Source: Caenibius sp964466155 (GTDB lineage: Bacteria > Pseudomonadota > Alphaproteobacteria > Sphingomonadales > Sphingomonadaceae). From it: a stretch of DNA of 23,596 bases. Within the stretch, counting starts at the first letter, position 1, and every line of letters starts with the position of its first letter. The notes under the pieces were generated by a model. The model saw nothing but the letters and a program-made list of their open reading frames with translations. It did not search any database and was not told the origin of the DNA. The DNA is taken from NCBI GenBank assembly GCA_964466155.1, contig CAYXMY010000039.1, positions 1-23,596 on the forward strand, written 5' to 3'. Made by a program: the position numbers and the translations under genes. This document shows, piece after piece, positions 1 to 7,201 of this stretch.

Positions 1-2230
1 CACCCGCGCGCATCCCCTCGACCTGAGCGCGCAAGGCATCCTGCATCTGGTCGACCGGCATTCCGAACCGCCCGGCCGCCGCGCGGTCGATGTCGAGCTG
101 GAGATAATCCACGCTGTCGTTGGCGACCGTCAGCACTTCGGACGCGCCGCGCACGCCGGACAGCGTGTGCTGGATTTGGCCTGCGAGGTCGGCGAGCGTG
201 TTGAGATCGGGGCCGAAGATCTTGATCGCGAGATCGCCGCGTGCGCCGGTCAGCATCTCGGAGACACGCATCTCAATCGGCTGGGTGAAGCTGGGCTGGA
301 TACCTGGCAGGCCATCCAGCGCCTTGCGGATTTCCTCGACTACAAAATCCTTGTCGCCGCGCCATTCTGATCGGGGCTTCAATCGGACGAAGCTGTCGGT
401 CTCGTTAAGGCCCATCGGATCGAGGCCGATCTCGTCCGAGCCGACGCGGGCGATCACATCCTCGACCTCGGGCACGGCCCGAAGCGCGCGTTGCGCGGCT
501 AGATCGCCCGCGACAGATTGCTCGAGATTGATCGAGGGGAGTTTGGTGAGTTGGACGATAACCGAGCCTTCATCCATCGTCGGCATGAAGGTCTTGCCGA
601 CCGCGCCATAGGCTACGCCCGCCAGCGCCAGCCCCAGGGCGGAGAGACCATAGACCAGCCGCTTGCGCGCGAAGGCGCCGTCCAGCAGCGCGCGGTAGCG
701 TGGGCCAAGCTGCCGCAGGATCCATGGTTCGCCATGGTGGCCGCTTTTGAGGCCGAAGGACGACAGTACCGGCACCAGCGTCAGCGCCAGCAGGAGAGAA
801 CCCGCAAGGGCGAAGACGATAGTGAGTGCGACGGGGGCGAACAATTTGCCCTCCAGTCCCTGCAACGAAAGCAGCGGCAGGAACACCAGCGCGATGATGA
901 GAATGCCGGCCGAGACCGGGACGATCACCTCGCTGGTCGCGCGAAACACAAGGTTGAGCCGGGGTGTGTCTCCATCGTGATCGCGGCCGAGCCGCTCGAC
1001 CACATTTTCGACCACCACCACCGCGCCATCGACCAGCATTCCAATCGCGATTGCAAGTCCGCCAAGGCTCATCAGATTGGCGGAAAGGCCCATGCCGCGC
1101 ATGAACAGGAAGGTGATGAGCGCGGCCATCGGCAAGGTCGCTGCAACGATTGCGGCCGCGCGCCAGTCGCCCAGGAACAGGATCAGCAGCACGACGACGA
1201 GGACAGTCGCTTCGAGCAGCGCCTTCTCGACTGTGCCTACCGCCCGTTCGATCAGGTCGGAGCGATCATAAAAAACATTGATATGCGTGCCTGCGGGCAA
1301 GCTGCGTTCGACTTCCGCCAGGCGCGTGCGAACGCCGTCCACCACCTGCCGGGCGTCGGCCCCGCGCAGTGCGATCACCAGCCCTTCGACCGCTTCGGCC
1401 TTACCGTTCTTGGTCACTGCGCCATAGCGGGTAAGGCTGCCGCTGCCGACTGTGGCGACGTCGCCCAGCCGCACGATGCGCCCGTCACGATTGGCGATGA
1501 CGAGCGATTGCAGGTCTTCGATATTGCGGATTGCGCCGACCGCGCGGACGATCAGCGCCTCCTCGCCATTGGAAAGGCGCCCAGCGCCATCGTTGCGATT
1601 GCCGCTTTCGATTGCCGTACGCAGATCGGCGAACGAGAGCTTTGCAGAGGCCAGTGCCACCGGATCGGGCCTCACCTCGAAGGTGCGGACATAACCGCCG
1701 AGAGCGTTGACGTCCGCGACGCCCGGCACGGTGCGCAGCGCGGGGCGGATCGTCCAGTCGAGCAGTTCGCGCTTCTCCTGGAGCGACAGCGGCCCTTCGA
1801 CGGTGAACATATAAACATCGGAGAGTGGCGTTGAGATCGGCGCCAGACCGCCCGTCACCGATGCGGGCAAATCGGCCATAACGCCGGACAGGCGCTCGGC
1901 GACCTGTTGGCGTGCCCAATAGATGTCCGTGCCATCCGTGAAATCGATGGTGATATCGGCGATGGCATATTTGGCGGCCGAGCGCAGGATCGCCTGCCTC
2001 GGGATGCCGAGCATCTCCTGCTCGATTGGCGTAATGACCCGGCTTTCCACTTCCTCCGGCGTCATGCCGGGGGCTTTCAGGATCAGTTTCACCTGTGTCT
2101 GGGCGATGTTCGGATAGGCATCGACCGGCAAATTGGTGAAGGCCCATATTCCGAGCCCTGCCGTCACGGCGGCGAGCAGCAGGACGAGCAGGCGATAGGA
2201 GAGTGCGGTGGCGACGAGTGAGCGCAGCAT
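1..2230 (-). CDS. Heavy-metal efflux RND permease (CzcA/CusA family), C-terminus cut by window edge
   Basis: This is the inner-membrane proton-driven pump of a tripartite heavy-metal exporter. About 743 residues of the roughly 1,030 usual for the family are present, and the frame stays open to base 1. The N-terminus shows TM1 (about residues 11-31) followed by the family segment LPVDAYPNI. The porter domain follows, then a TM4 segment with AIGMLVDGAVVVVEN at residues 395-409. That segment fits the published class pattern AxGx3DGAx3VEN (HME3b, thought to prefer monovalent cations) rather than the DFG form of Zn/Co/Cd pumps. The ATG at 2230 lies 6 bp after the stop of the adaptor gene, so the two are surely cotranscribed. 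No strong ribosome binding site is visible, which suggests translational coupling. The family is certain. The substrate metal is inferred from one motif only. Confidence 0.95.
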   Translation of the reverse strand, partial: MLRSLVATALSYRLLVLLLAAVTAGLGIWAFTNLPVDAYPNIAQTQVKLILKAPGMTPEEVESRVITPIEQEMLGIPRQAILRSAAKYAIADITIDFTDGTDIYWARQQVAERLSGVMADLPASVTGGLAPISTPLSDVYMFTVEGPLSLQEKRELLDWTIRPALRTVPGVADVNALGGYVRTFEVRPDPVALASAKLSFADLRTAIESGNRNDGAGRLSNGEEALIVRAVGAIRNIEDLQSLVIANRDGRIVRLGDVATVGSGSLTRYGAVTKNGKAEAVEGLVIALRGADARQVVDGVRTRLAEVERSLPAGTHINVFYDRSDLIERAVGTVEKALLEATVLVVVLLILFLGDWRAAAIVAATLPMAALITFLFMRGMGLSANLMSLGGLAIAIGMLVDGAVVVVENVVERLGRDHDGDTPRLNLVFRATSEVIVPVSAGILIIALVFLPLLSLQGLEGKLFAPVALTIVFALAGSLLLALTLVPVLSSFGLKSGHHGEPWILRQLGPRYRALLDGAFARKRLVYGLSALGLALAGVAYGAVGKTFMPTMDEGSVIVQLTKLPSINLEQSVAGDLAAQRALRAVPEVEDVIARVGSDEIGLDPMGLNETDSFVRLKPRSEWRGDKDFVVEEIRKALDGLPGIQPSFTQPIEMRVSEMLTGARGDLAIKIFGPDLNTLADLAGQIQHTLSGVRGASEVLTVANDSVDYLQLDIDRAAAGRFGMPVDQMQDALRAQVEGMRAG

Positions 2231-2236
2231 CGGGGC

Positions 2237-3346
2237 CTAGCGCATCGTTGCGAGCGCCTTGAGCGCGCTCGTGCCGGAGATCACCACCTGTTCACCGGGC
2301 TTTACGCCTGAAAGCAGAACGATCCGGCCATTGCTGGCCGTTCCGCTCGTCACGGGGCGAACTGTGTAGCCGCCCCGCGCCGCCACGAACACGGCTGGCC
2401 TGCCGTCGATCATCGTGATGGCGGTTTCCGGCACGCTGACCGCGCCCGCTGGTGCGGGACCGGCAATCACGATGCTGGTCGCCCGGCCTGCGACGATGCC
2501 TAGTCCCGCCGGGATTTCCGCCTTGAGGCTGGCCGAGCGCGTTGCGGGATCGATTGTCGAACCGACGGCGATAATCCGGCCGGAAATGTCGGGTGGCAGA
2601 TGCACGGACATGCCGGGCCGTACCTGGCCGATCAGACGTTCGGGCAATTGTCCGGTGACTTCGTAGCGGTCCGCTGCGTCGATCACATAGGGCGCGGTTG
2701 TGCCGTCAACCGGCTGGCCTGTCTGAATGGCAGCGCTGGTCACGCGGCCCGCGATTGGCGCCGTCAGCGTATAGGTCCCGCTGCCACCATGGCTGCCCAC
2801 CATGCGCAGGATACGCGCCTTTTCGGACACGTCCGCATTGTTCTCGGCGGCGATGGCGCGCGCCTCATCCGCGCGGGCGGGCGCGATGATGCCCTCGCGG
2901 CTGAGCTGCGACAGGCGCGCTGCATTGGACCGCGCGACGCCAGCACGCGCATGGGCGCGGGTGAGGTCCGAACCGAGCGTCAGTACCTCACGGCTGGCGA
3001 CAATCGCGAGCGGCTGCCCCCGCCGGACGCTGTCGCCTTCCACCACCAGCGTCCGGGTGACGACGCCGGGGAAGGTCGCGGCCACCGCCACCCGGGCGTT
3101 GGCTGGAGGCTGGATCACCGCTGGAACGGTGGCGAGGGGGGCTTCCTCGGCAACGGTCGCGGCGGTTAGGCGGATGCCCATCTGCGCCGCGCGCCTTGCA
3201 TCGACGGCCAACACCCCCGCGGCAGTTTGCACTTTATCGGCAGGCGCTTCCGCGGTGGTGGGTTCGGAATGCGGCGCGAGCCACCAAAAGGCTGCCAGAG
3301 CCAGCGGAACGGCTACGCCTGCAATCGGATAAAATCGTCTGGACAT
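2237..3346 (-). CDS. Efflux RND periplasmic adaptor subunit (membrane fusion protein, CusB/CzcB type)
   Basis: This 369-residue protein links the RND permease to an outer-membrane channel. It has a hydrophobic N-terminal anchor or signal (about residues 7-24), a lipoyl/barrel-sandwich half around VVEGDSVRRGQPLAIV, and a short helical hairpin. The second lipoyl half follows (TLTAPIAGRVTSAAI), then a beta-barrel, and the C-terminal membrane-proximal domain ends in GEQVVISGTSALKALA. It is the first gene of the adaptor-permease pair. The 64-bp gap to the upstream histidine kinase gene contains the tandem CGTCAG element at 3369-3385, so this pair probably has its own promoter controlled by the adjacent response regulator. 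No outer-membrane channel gene is seen in the window. It could lie beyond the left edge. Confidence 0.93.
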   Translation of the reverse strand: MSRRFYPIAGVAVPLALAAFWWLAPHSEPTTAEAPADKVQTAAGVLAVDARRAAQMGIRLTAATVAEEAPLATVPAVIQPPANARVAVAATFPGVVTRTLVVEGDSVRRGQPLAIVASREVLTLGSDLTRAHARAGVARSNAARLSQLSREGIIAPARADEARAIAAENNADVSEKARILRMVGSHGGSGTYTLTAPIAGRVTSAAIQTGQPVDGTTAPYVIDAADRYEVTGQLPERLIGQVRPGMSVHLPPDISGRIIAVGSTIDPATRSASLKAEIPAGLGIVAGRATSIVIAGPAPAGAVSVPETAITMIDGRPAVFVAARGGYTVRPVTSGTASNGRIVLLSGVKPGEQVVISGTSALKALATMR

Positions 3347-3368
3347 GCCATCCGGCTAGGCGGCGAGT

Positions 3369-3385
3369 CTGACGGAACCCTGACG
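3369..3385 (-). promoter_or_regulatory. Candidate response-regulator site upstream of the RND adaptor gene
   Basis: The minus strand reads CGTCAGGGTTCCGTCAG, that is two CGTCAG half-sites with an exact 11-bp period. This is the tandem geometry typical of OmpR/PhoB-family regulators. The identical 17 bp recur at 5909-5925 upstream of the VIT gene. The site begins 23 bp before the adaptor ATG. Binding by the regulator encoded at 4424-5101 is inferred. Confidence 0.7.
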
Positions 3386-3410
3386 AGACGGGTGATGGGG
3401 CAATCGACGG

Positions 3411-4427
3411 TCAGGTTTCGGGGAAGCGCAGGATCAATTCATGGTGATCGGGATCGGTTTCGAGCGTACCTTCGTGTGCGGCCATGATCCGCTGGGCGAT
3501 GGCGAGGCCAAGCCCAGCGCCGTCCTTGCTGGCATGATCGGCACGGCGATGGCGCTGCACGAGATTGCGTAGCCTGTCCGGCGCGAGGCCAGGCCCTTCG
3601 TCACGCACGCCGATTTTGGTGCCTGGACCGACAAGGACCTGGATCGCTCCGCCAGCCGGAGTCACACGTACGGCGTTCTCGATAAGGTTGCGCAGCGCCG
3701 CCGCAATCGCCTCACGTCTCCCACGCGCAACCGACGCATCGCTGCCGGTCACCAGTTCGATGGTCTTGCCTCCGGCGATGATGCCCGGCGCGACGGCCCC
3801 GACGACATCGCTTGCCACATCGGTCAGCGATATCTGTGCCAGAGGAATCTGGGCGACTGCATCGGCATCGATCTGTGCCAGGAGCATGAGTTGGTCGAGC
3901 AGCCGGCGCATTGCCGCGACATCTTTTTTGAGCCGCTCGGCGTCGTCATGGTCCAGCCGGTCGAGTTCGAGGGATAGCAAGGCGAGCGGTGTGCGCAGTT
4001 CATGCGCGACATCGGCGGCGAAGGCTTCCTGGCGTTTCGCCGCTTCGTCCAGACGCGCGAGCAGGTCGTTGACGGCGCTGGTGAAAGGCAGCGCTTCGGT
4101 GGGCATCTGCGAATTGTCGATACGGAAGCCGCGCTCATGGCCTTGCACCGCCTCGATCTCCGCCGCTGCCTCTTCGAGAGGCCGGAATGCCTGACGGATC
4201 ATGCGAAGTACGAGCACGGTAACGGGGATCATCAAAATCGCTATCGGCAGGGCAACATGCTCAAGCATTTCGCGGCTGGCGCGCACCATCGCCGCTTGCG
4301 CATCGAGATGAGAGAAGGTGAAGCTGTAGAAGAAGACGACCGCAGCCAGCAGCAGAAATGTGCCCATCAGGCCGATCAGGCCGAGCCCTCGCTTGAGGCG
4401 TCGCGATACAGACCGACGTTCAGTCAC
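3411..4427 (-). CDS. Two-component sensor histidine kinase with minimal periplasmic region
   Basis: This is a 338-residue membrane kinase. TM1 is at about residues 16-37 and TM2 at about 58-76, separated by only about 20 residues. The HAMP-like linker is followed by the H-box VAHELRTPL (phospho-acceptor H142), the N-box around NLIENAVR (N247 and N251), DEGPG (276-280) and the G2 box GAGLGLAI. The start is GTG at 4427 and overlaps the regulator stop by 4 bp (GTGA), so the pair is translationally coupled. With so small a periplasmic part, sensing is probably by the membrane or the short loop, or by metal binding there, and not by a folded periplasmic domain. Its position between the regulator and an RND metal pump suggests a CzcS/CusS-like metal-sensing role. 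Confidence 0.93.
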   Translation of the reverse strand: MTERRSVSRRLKRGLGLIGLMGTFLLLAAVVFFYSFTFSHLDAQAAMVRASREMLEHVALPIAILMIPVTVLVLRMIRQAFRPLEEAAAEIEAVQGHERGFRIDNSQMPTEALPFTSAVNDLLARLDEAAKRQEAFAADVAHELRTPLALLSLELDRLDHDDAERLKKDVAAMRRLLDQLMLLAQIDADAVAQIPLAQISLTDVASDVVGAVAPGIIAGGKTIELVTGSDASVARGRREAIAAALRNLIENAVRVTPAGGAIQVLVGPGTKIGVRDEGPGLAPDRLRNLVQRHRRADHASKDGAGLGLAIAQRIMAAHEGTLETDPDHHELILRFPET

Positions 4428-5101
4428 GCGCCATTGTCCTTCAGCATGTAGCCAACGCCTCGGATAGTATGGAGCGCACCGGTCACACGGGCGTCTTCCA
4501 GCTTGCGCCGCACCCGCGAAATCGCGGCCTCTACCGCATTGGGCGTCACAGGATCGCTGAAACTATAAAGGGCATTCTCGATCACGGCGCGATGCACGAC
4601 CGTTCCAGCATGCCGCATCAGCAATTCCAGAAGATCGGCTTCTCGGCGCGAAAGGTCGATCTCCCGATCACCGACGCGGGCGGTGCGATTGGCAACGTCG
4701 AAGCAAAGCCGCCCTACCTCGATCACTGGCGGCATCCGCATGCCGGGCCGACGCAGCAGCGCGCGGATACGCGCCGCAAGCTCGTCGATCTCGACCGGCT
4801 TCACGACATAATCGTCCGCCCCGGCATCGAGGCCCATGATGCGATCCTCCAGCGCCCCACGCGCGGTCAGCATGATCGCGGGCGGCATCTCGTGGTATCT
4901 CCGGCGGCTCGTAAGCCAGTCGGTTCCGTCTCCATCGGGTAGCCCAAGGTCGAGCACGATCGCGTCATAGATCGCGCCGCCCATCGCATCCTCGGCTTCC
5001 CCCAGACTATGGGCGACATCGCACACGAAGTTCCGGCGCCGAAGCCCCTCGGCGACGAGCGCTGCCATTCGTTCATTATCTTCGATGACGAGAAGGCGCA
5101 T
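4424..5101 (-). CDS. OmpR/PhoB-family response regulator
   Basis: The 225-residue protein has an N-terminal receiver domain: acidic pocket E7-D8, phospho-acceptor D51 in VLDLGLPDGDG, T79 in MLTARG, and K101 in the KPVE segment. The C-terminal winged-helix DNA-binding domain runs from about 127 to 222 and includes LSRREADLLELLM and AISRVRRKL. It pairs with the kinase that follows it. As an OmpR-class protein it should bind tandem direct repeats with an 11-bp period, and exactly such a repeat occurs twice in this block, before the VIT gene and before the RND adaptor gene. It lies 67 bp downstream of the VIT gene on the same strand and may be cotranscribed with it. The spacing of the ribosome binding site before the ATG is poor. 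Confidence 0.94.
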   Translation of the reverse strand: MRLLVIEDNERMAALVAEGLRRRNFVCDVAHSLGEAEDAMGGAIYDAIVLDLGLPDGDGTDWLTSRRRYHEMPPAIMLTARGALEDRIMGLDAGADDYVVKPVEIDELAARIRALLRRPGMRMPPVIEVGRLCFDVANRTARVGDREIDLSRREADLLELLMRHAGTVVHRAVIENALYSFSDPVTPNAVEAAISRVRRKLEDARVTGALHTIRGVGYMLKDNGA

Positions 5102-5168
5102 GAATCATTGAAACCTTTGAGGGAAATGACGGTTGCTGGCCATAATCCGTTCTTGCAAAGGGAGGACT

Positions 5169-5870
5169 CTATACGACCGTTCCGAACAGCCGCCCGATCC
5201 CTGCCGTTGCCGCCATGGCCAGCGCCCCCCAGAATGTCACCCGTAAAACCGAGCGCACCGGCTGCGCACCACCGGCCCATGCGCCGAGCGCGCCGAGCAA
5301 CACAAGAAACAGCAGCGTTGCCACGATCTCGATCGGCACGAGACTTCCGCGCGGCACGACAGCGACCAGTGCCAGCGGCATGAGCGCCCCCGTGCTGAAG
5401 GTTGCCGCGGAAGTGAGCGCCGCCTGGAGCGGGCGGGCGGTCACGACTTCGGAAATACCAAGTTCGTCGCGCGCATGCGCGCCCAGCGCATCGCTGGCCA
5501 TAAGTTGATCGGCCACGCGAAACGCCAGATCCTTGTCCAGCCCGCGCGTCATATAAATCTCGGCCAGTTCCTGGCGCTCCAGCTCCGGTTGACCGGCCAA
5601 CTCGCTGCCTTCCCGGGTGAGATCGGCTTTCTCCGTATCGGCTTGCGAACTCACCGACACATATTCCCCGGCGGCCATGGACATGGCACCGGCCACCAGC
5701 GCTGCCGCACCGGCAACCAATATGCTTGCCTTGCTGGCGCCTGAGGCCGCGACACCGACGATCAGGCTCGCCGTCGAAACGATGCCATCGTTGGCGCCGA
5801 GTACGGCAGCGCGCAACCAGCCGATGCGCGATACCGCATGGCGTTCGGGATGGGATCGCAGTCTGCTCAT
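5169..5870 (-). CDS. VIT1/CCC1-type Fe2+/Mn2+ transporter family protein
   Basis: This is an integral membrane protein of the vacuolar iron transporter family, which moves Fe2+ or Mn2+ out of the cytoplasm. The family signatures are plain: LGANDGIVSTASLIVGVA in TM1 and AGAMSMAAGEYVSVSSQ in TM2. An acidic cytoplasmic segment follows (LTREGSELAGQPELERQEL), which forms the metal-binding region in this family, and then three further TM helices. I chose the ATG at 5870 because TGAGGA lies 4 to 5 bases before it. ATGs at 5873 and 5891 are in frame but less well placed. A copy of the tandem CGTCAG element lies 39 bp upstream of the chosen start. This links the gene to the two-component system downstream of it. 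Confidence 0.9.
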   Translation of the reverse strand: MSRLRSHPERHAVSRIGWLRAAVLGANDGIVSTASLIVGVAASGASKASILVAGAAALVAGAMSMAAGEYVSVSSQADTEKADLTREGSELAGQPELERQELAEIYMTRGLDKDLAFRVADQLMASDALGAHARDELGISEVVTARPLQAALTSAATFSTGALMPLALVAVVPRGSLVPIEIVATLLFLVLLGALGAWAGGAQPVRSVLRVTFWGALAMAATAGIGRLFGTVV

Positions 5871-5908
5871 CATATCCTCACAAGGTGACATGGGGCTGGC
5901 ATGCTTTC

Positions 5909-5925
5909 CTGACGGAACCCTGACG
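5909..5925 (-). promoter_or_regulatory. Candidate response-regulator site upstream of the VIT gene
   Basis: This is the second exact copy of the 17-bp element CGTCAGGGTTCCGTCAG (minus strand). It has two CGTCAG half-sites 11 bp apart and lies between the VIT gene and the divergent VTT-like gene. It could serve both. No convincing -10 hexamer was identified. Confidence 0.7.
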
Positions 5926-6029
5926 GGCCGTATCGTTCAATCATGCAGGCAATATCTGAAACATGTTCCGGCTTCTTGTCGATCCGCTCAAGGCTTGAAC
6001 TGGCGAGGGTTTCGCATTCTAGTCCAGTT

Positions 6030-6635
6030 ATGACCTCCTTTCTGCTGCTGTTCCTGATCGTCCTGGGCATTAATCTCCTGCCTGCCTTCGGGCCGCCCAC
6101 CTGGTCGGTCATCGTCTTCTATGGTTTGAACAGTGATCTTCCGATGGCGCCGGTCGTCATCGTCAGCGCGCTTGCCGCTGCTTTGGGGCGGCTGTTGCTT
6201 GCCTATGGCTTCCGGTTCCTCGGCGGCCGCCTGCCGGAAAAGCAGAAGCGCAATCTTGGCGCTGCACGCGAAGCGCTGGAAGCGCGGCCGCGCAATATGA
6301 TCCTCGGGCTGGGCTTGTTTGCGCTGTCGCCCTTGCCATCAGCGCAATTGTTCGCCGCGGCGGGGCTAGCAAAGGTGCGGCTTCTTCACTTCACAGCCGC
6401 GTTTTTCGCGGGCCGCCTCGTCTCCTATTCGATCTACGCGGCGACTGCCAAAGGGCTGCGCGGAACCAGCCTCGGCGATTCATTCGCGGACACGTTGAAA
6501 AGCCCCTGGGGCATTGCGCTCCAGATCGGAATGATCGGCGCGGTCATCCTGCTCACGCAAATCGACTGGAGTAGATTGCTCGGCAAGGATCACGATCAGG
6601 CACCGTCTCTGGACGATGCCAGCAAGTGCCCCTAG
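6030..6635 (+). CDS. DedA/VTT-like integral membrane protein of unknown function
   Basis: About 201 residues are predicted with five or so membrane segments. It opens with MTSFLLLFLIVLGINLLP. A central helix pair is joined by FALSPLPSAQLFAAAG, a proline-bearing re-entrant-like loop in the position where DedA/VTT proteins have their RFIPG-type loop. I read it as a distant VTT (SNARE-associated) relative. The assignment is by pattern only. The start is uncertain: ATG 6030 begins exactly at the first hydrophobic segment but has no clear ribosome binding site. ATG 5943 would add 29 polar residues. It is divergent from the VIT gene and shares the intergenic region carrying the tandem CGTCAG element, so metal-responsive control is possible. 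Confidence 0.7.
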   Translation: MTSFLLLFLIVLGINLLPAFGPPTWSVIVFYGLNSDLPMAPVVIVSALAAALGRLLLAYGFRFLGGRLPEKQKRNLGAAREALEARPRNMILGLGLFALSPLPSAQLFAAAGLAKVRLLHFTAAFFAGRLVSYSIYAATAKGLRGTSLGDSFADTLKSPWGIALQIGMIGAVILLTQIDWSRLLGKDHDQAPSLDDASKCP

Positions 6636-6688
6636 GCCTTGGCCCCGTTCGGGCTCTGCCTGCTGGGGTTGGGTATCTCGATCTGGCT

Positions 6689-6895
6689 CTATTTGATCCC
6701 GGCGGAGCCGATCCCCTTGCCAGATGAGGTTGGCGTTGCCTTTACGGACGGAGGCGGATTCTTGCCACCCTTGATGACGATACCGGGAATCGGGTTCCCG
6801 GCGGTGGAGGCGGACTGTGCATTGGCCGGTAATGCGACGGGCAGGCTTGCGAGAATCGCCAAGCTTGCAAACAGTGTCATTGTCTTTGGCATCAT
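6689..6895 (-). CDS. Small exported protein of unknown function (68 aa)
   Basis: A clear signal peptide occupies residues 1-26 (MMPKTMTLFASLAILASLPV, then ALPANA and cleavage before QS). The mature part is about 42 residues and rich in G, P, K and S, with no cysteine and no recognised domain (for example GNPIPGIVIKGGKNPPPS). A ribosome binding site, AGGG, sits 5 bases before the ATG at 6895. This supports the reading over the overlapping plus-strand frame. It converges with the VTT-like gene (54 bp between stops) and is divergent from the NRAMP-like transporter. I do not recognise it. Similar short secreted peptides are frequent and poorly annotated in sphingomonads. Confidence 0.65.
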   Translation of the reverse strand: MMPKTMTLFASLAILASLPVALPANAQSASTAGNPIPGIVIKGGKNPPPSVKATPTSSGKGIGSAGIK

Positions 6896-7201
6896 TCGTT
6901 CCCTGACACAGCGGTTCTATTCAGGAATCTGTGATGCCCAAGGGTATGTCGTCAGAACTGACCGGATGATGAATGGAATCCATGTGTGTGCGTGGATCGA
7001 TTATAGCGCGCCGTCTCGCTGAACTGGCTGTGCGCCGCGATCGGTTTTCGTGTCGTTGAGTGCTTTCATGACCGGTGCTGTTTCGCATTTGCGCTAGGCT
7101 AATGCACCAACTTGCCCGGCGAATGATATTTGCGCGTTGCAGGTGGTGCGCATGCCGATATGTCGGGTACGGCAAGCTGGACGCAGAACTCGGGAAGGTC
7201 G
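6896..7201. other. Intergenic region between the small exported protein and the NRAMP-like gene
   Basis: These 306 bp hold divergent promoters, by position. I see a 12-bp inverted repeat, GTCAGAACTGAC, at 6951-6962 (arms GTCAG/CTGAC around AA) that could be an operator. No clear -35/-10 pair and no convincing gene are visible. An in-frame TTG at 7130 could extend the NRAMP-like protein but has no supporting ribosome binding site. Confidence 0.5.

Noticed and set aside
518..1834. Long plus-strand open frame (438 codons) in the RND region
   Set aside because: It lies antisense to the RND permease, whose protein matches the family throughout. The plus-strand product is rich in D, H, Q and R with no domain, which is typical of an antisense shadow in GC-rich DNA.
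5102..5168. CGTCATTTCCCTCAAAG before the response regulator gene as another copy of the tandem site
   Set aside because: The first half is close to CGTCAG but the second does not match. Too degenerate to call.
6950..6962. CGTCAG within the palindrome GTCAGAACTGAC as a third response-regulator site
   Set aside because: Only one half-site is present and the 11-bp partner is missing. The symmetry is inverted and not tandem, so it does not match the element shared by 3369 and 5909.
6639..7022. Plus-strand frame of 127 codons after the VTT-like gene
   Set aside because: It covers the small exported protein on the other strand, which has a signal peptide and ribosome binding site. The plus frame starts with TTG, has no site, and its hydrophobic start is the mirror of low-complexity codons.
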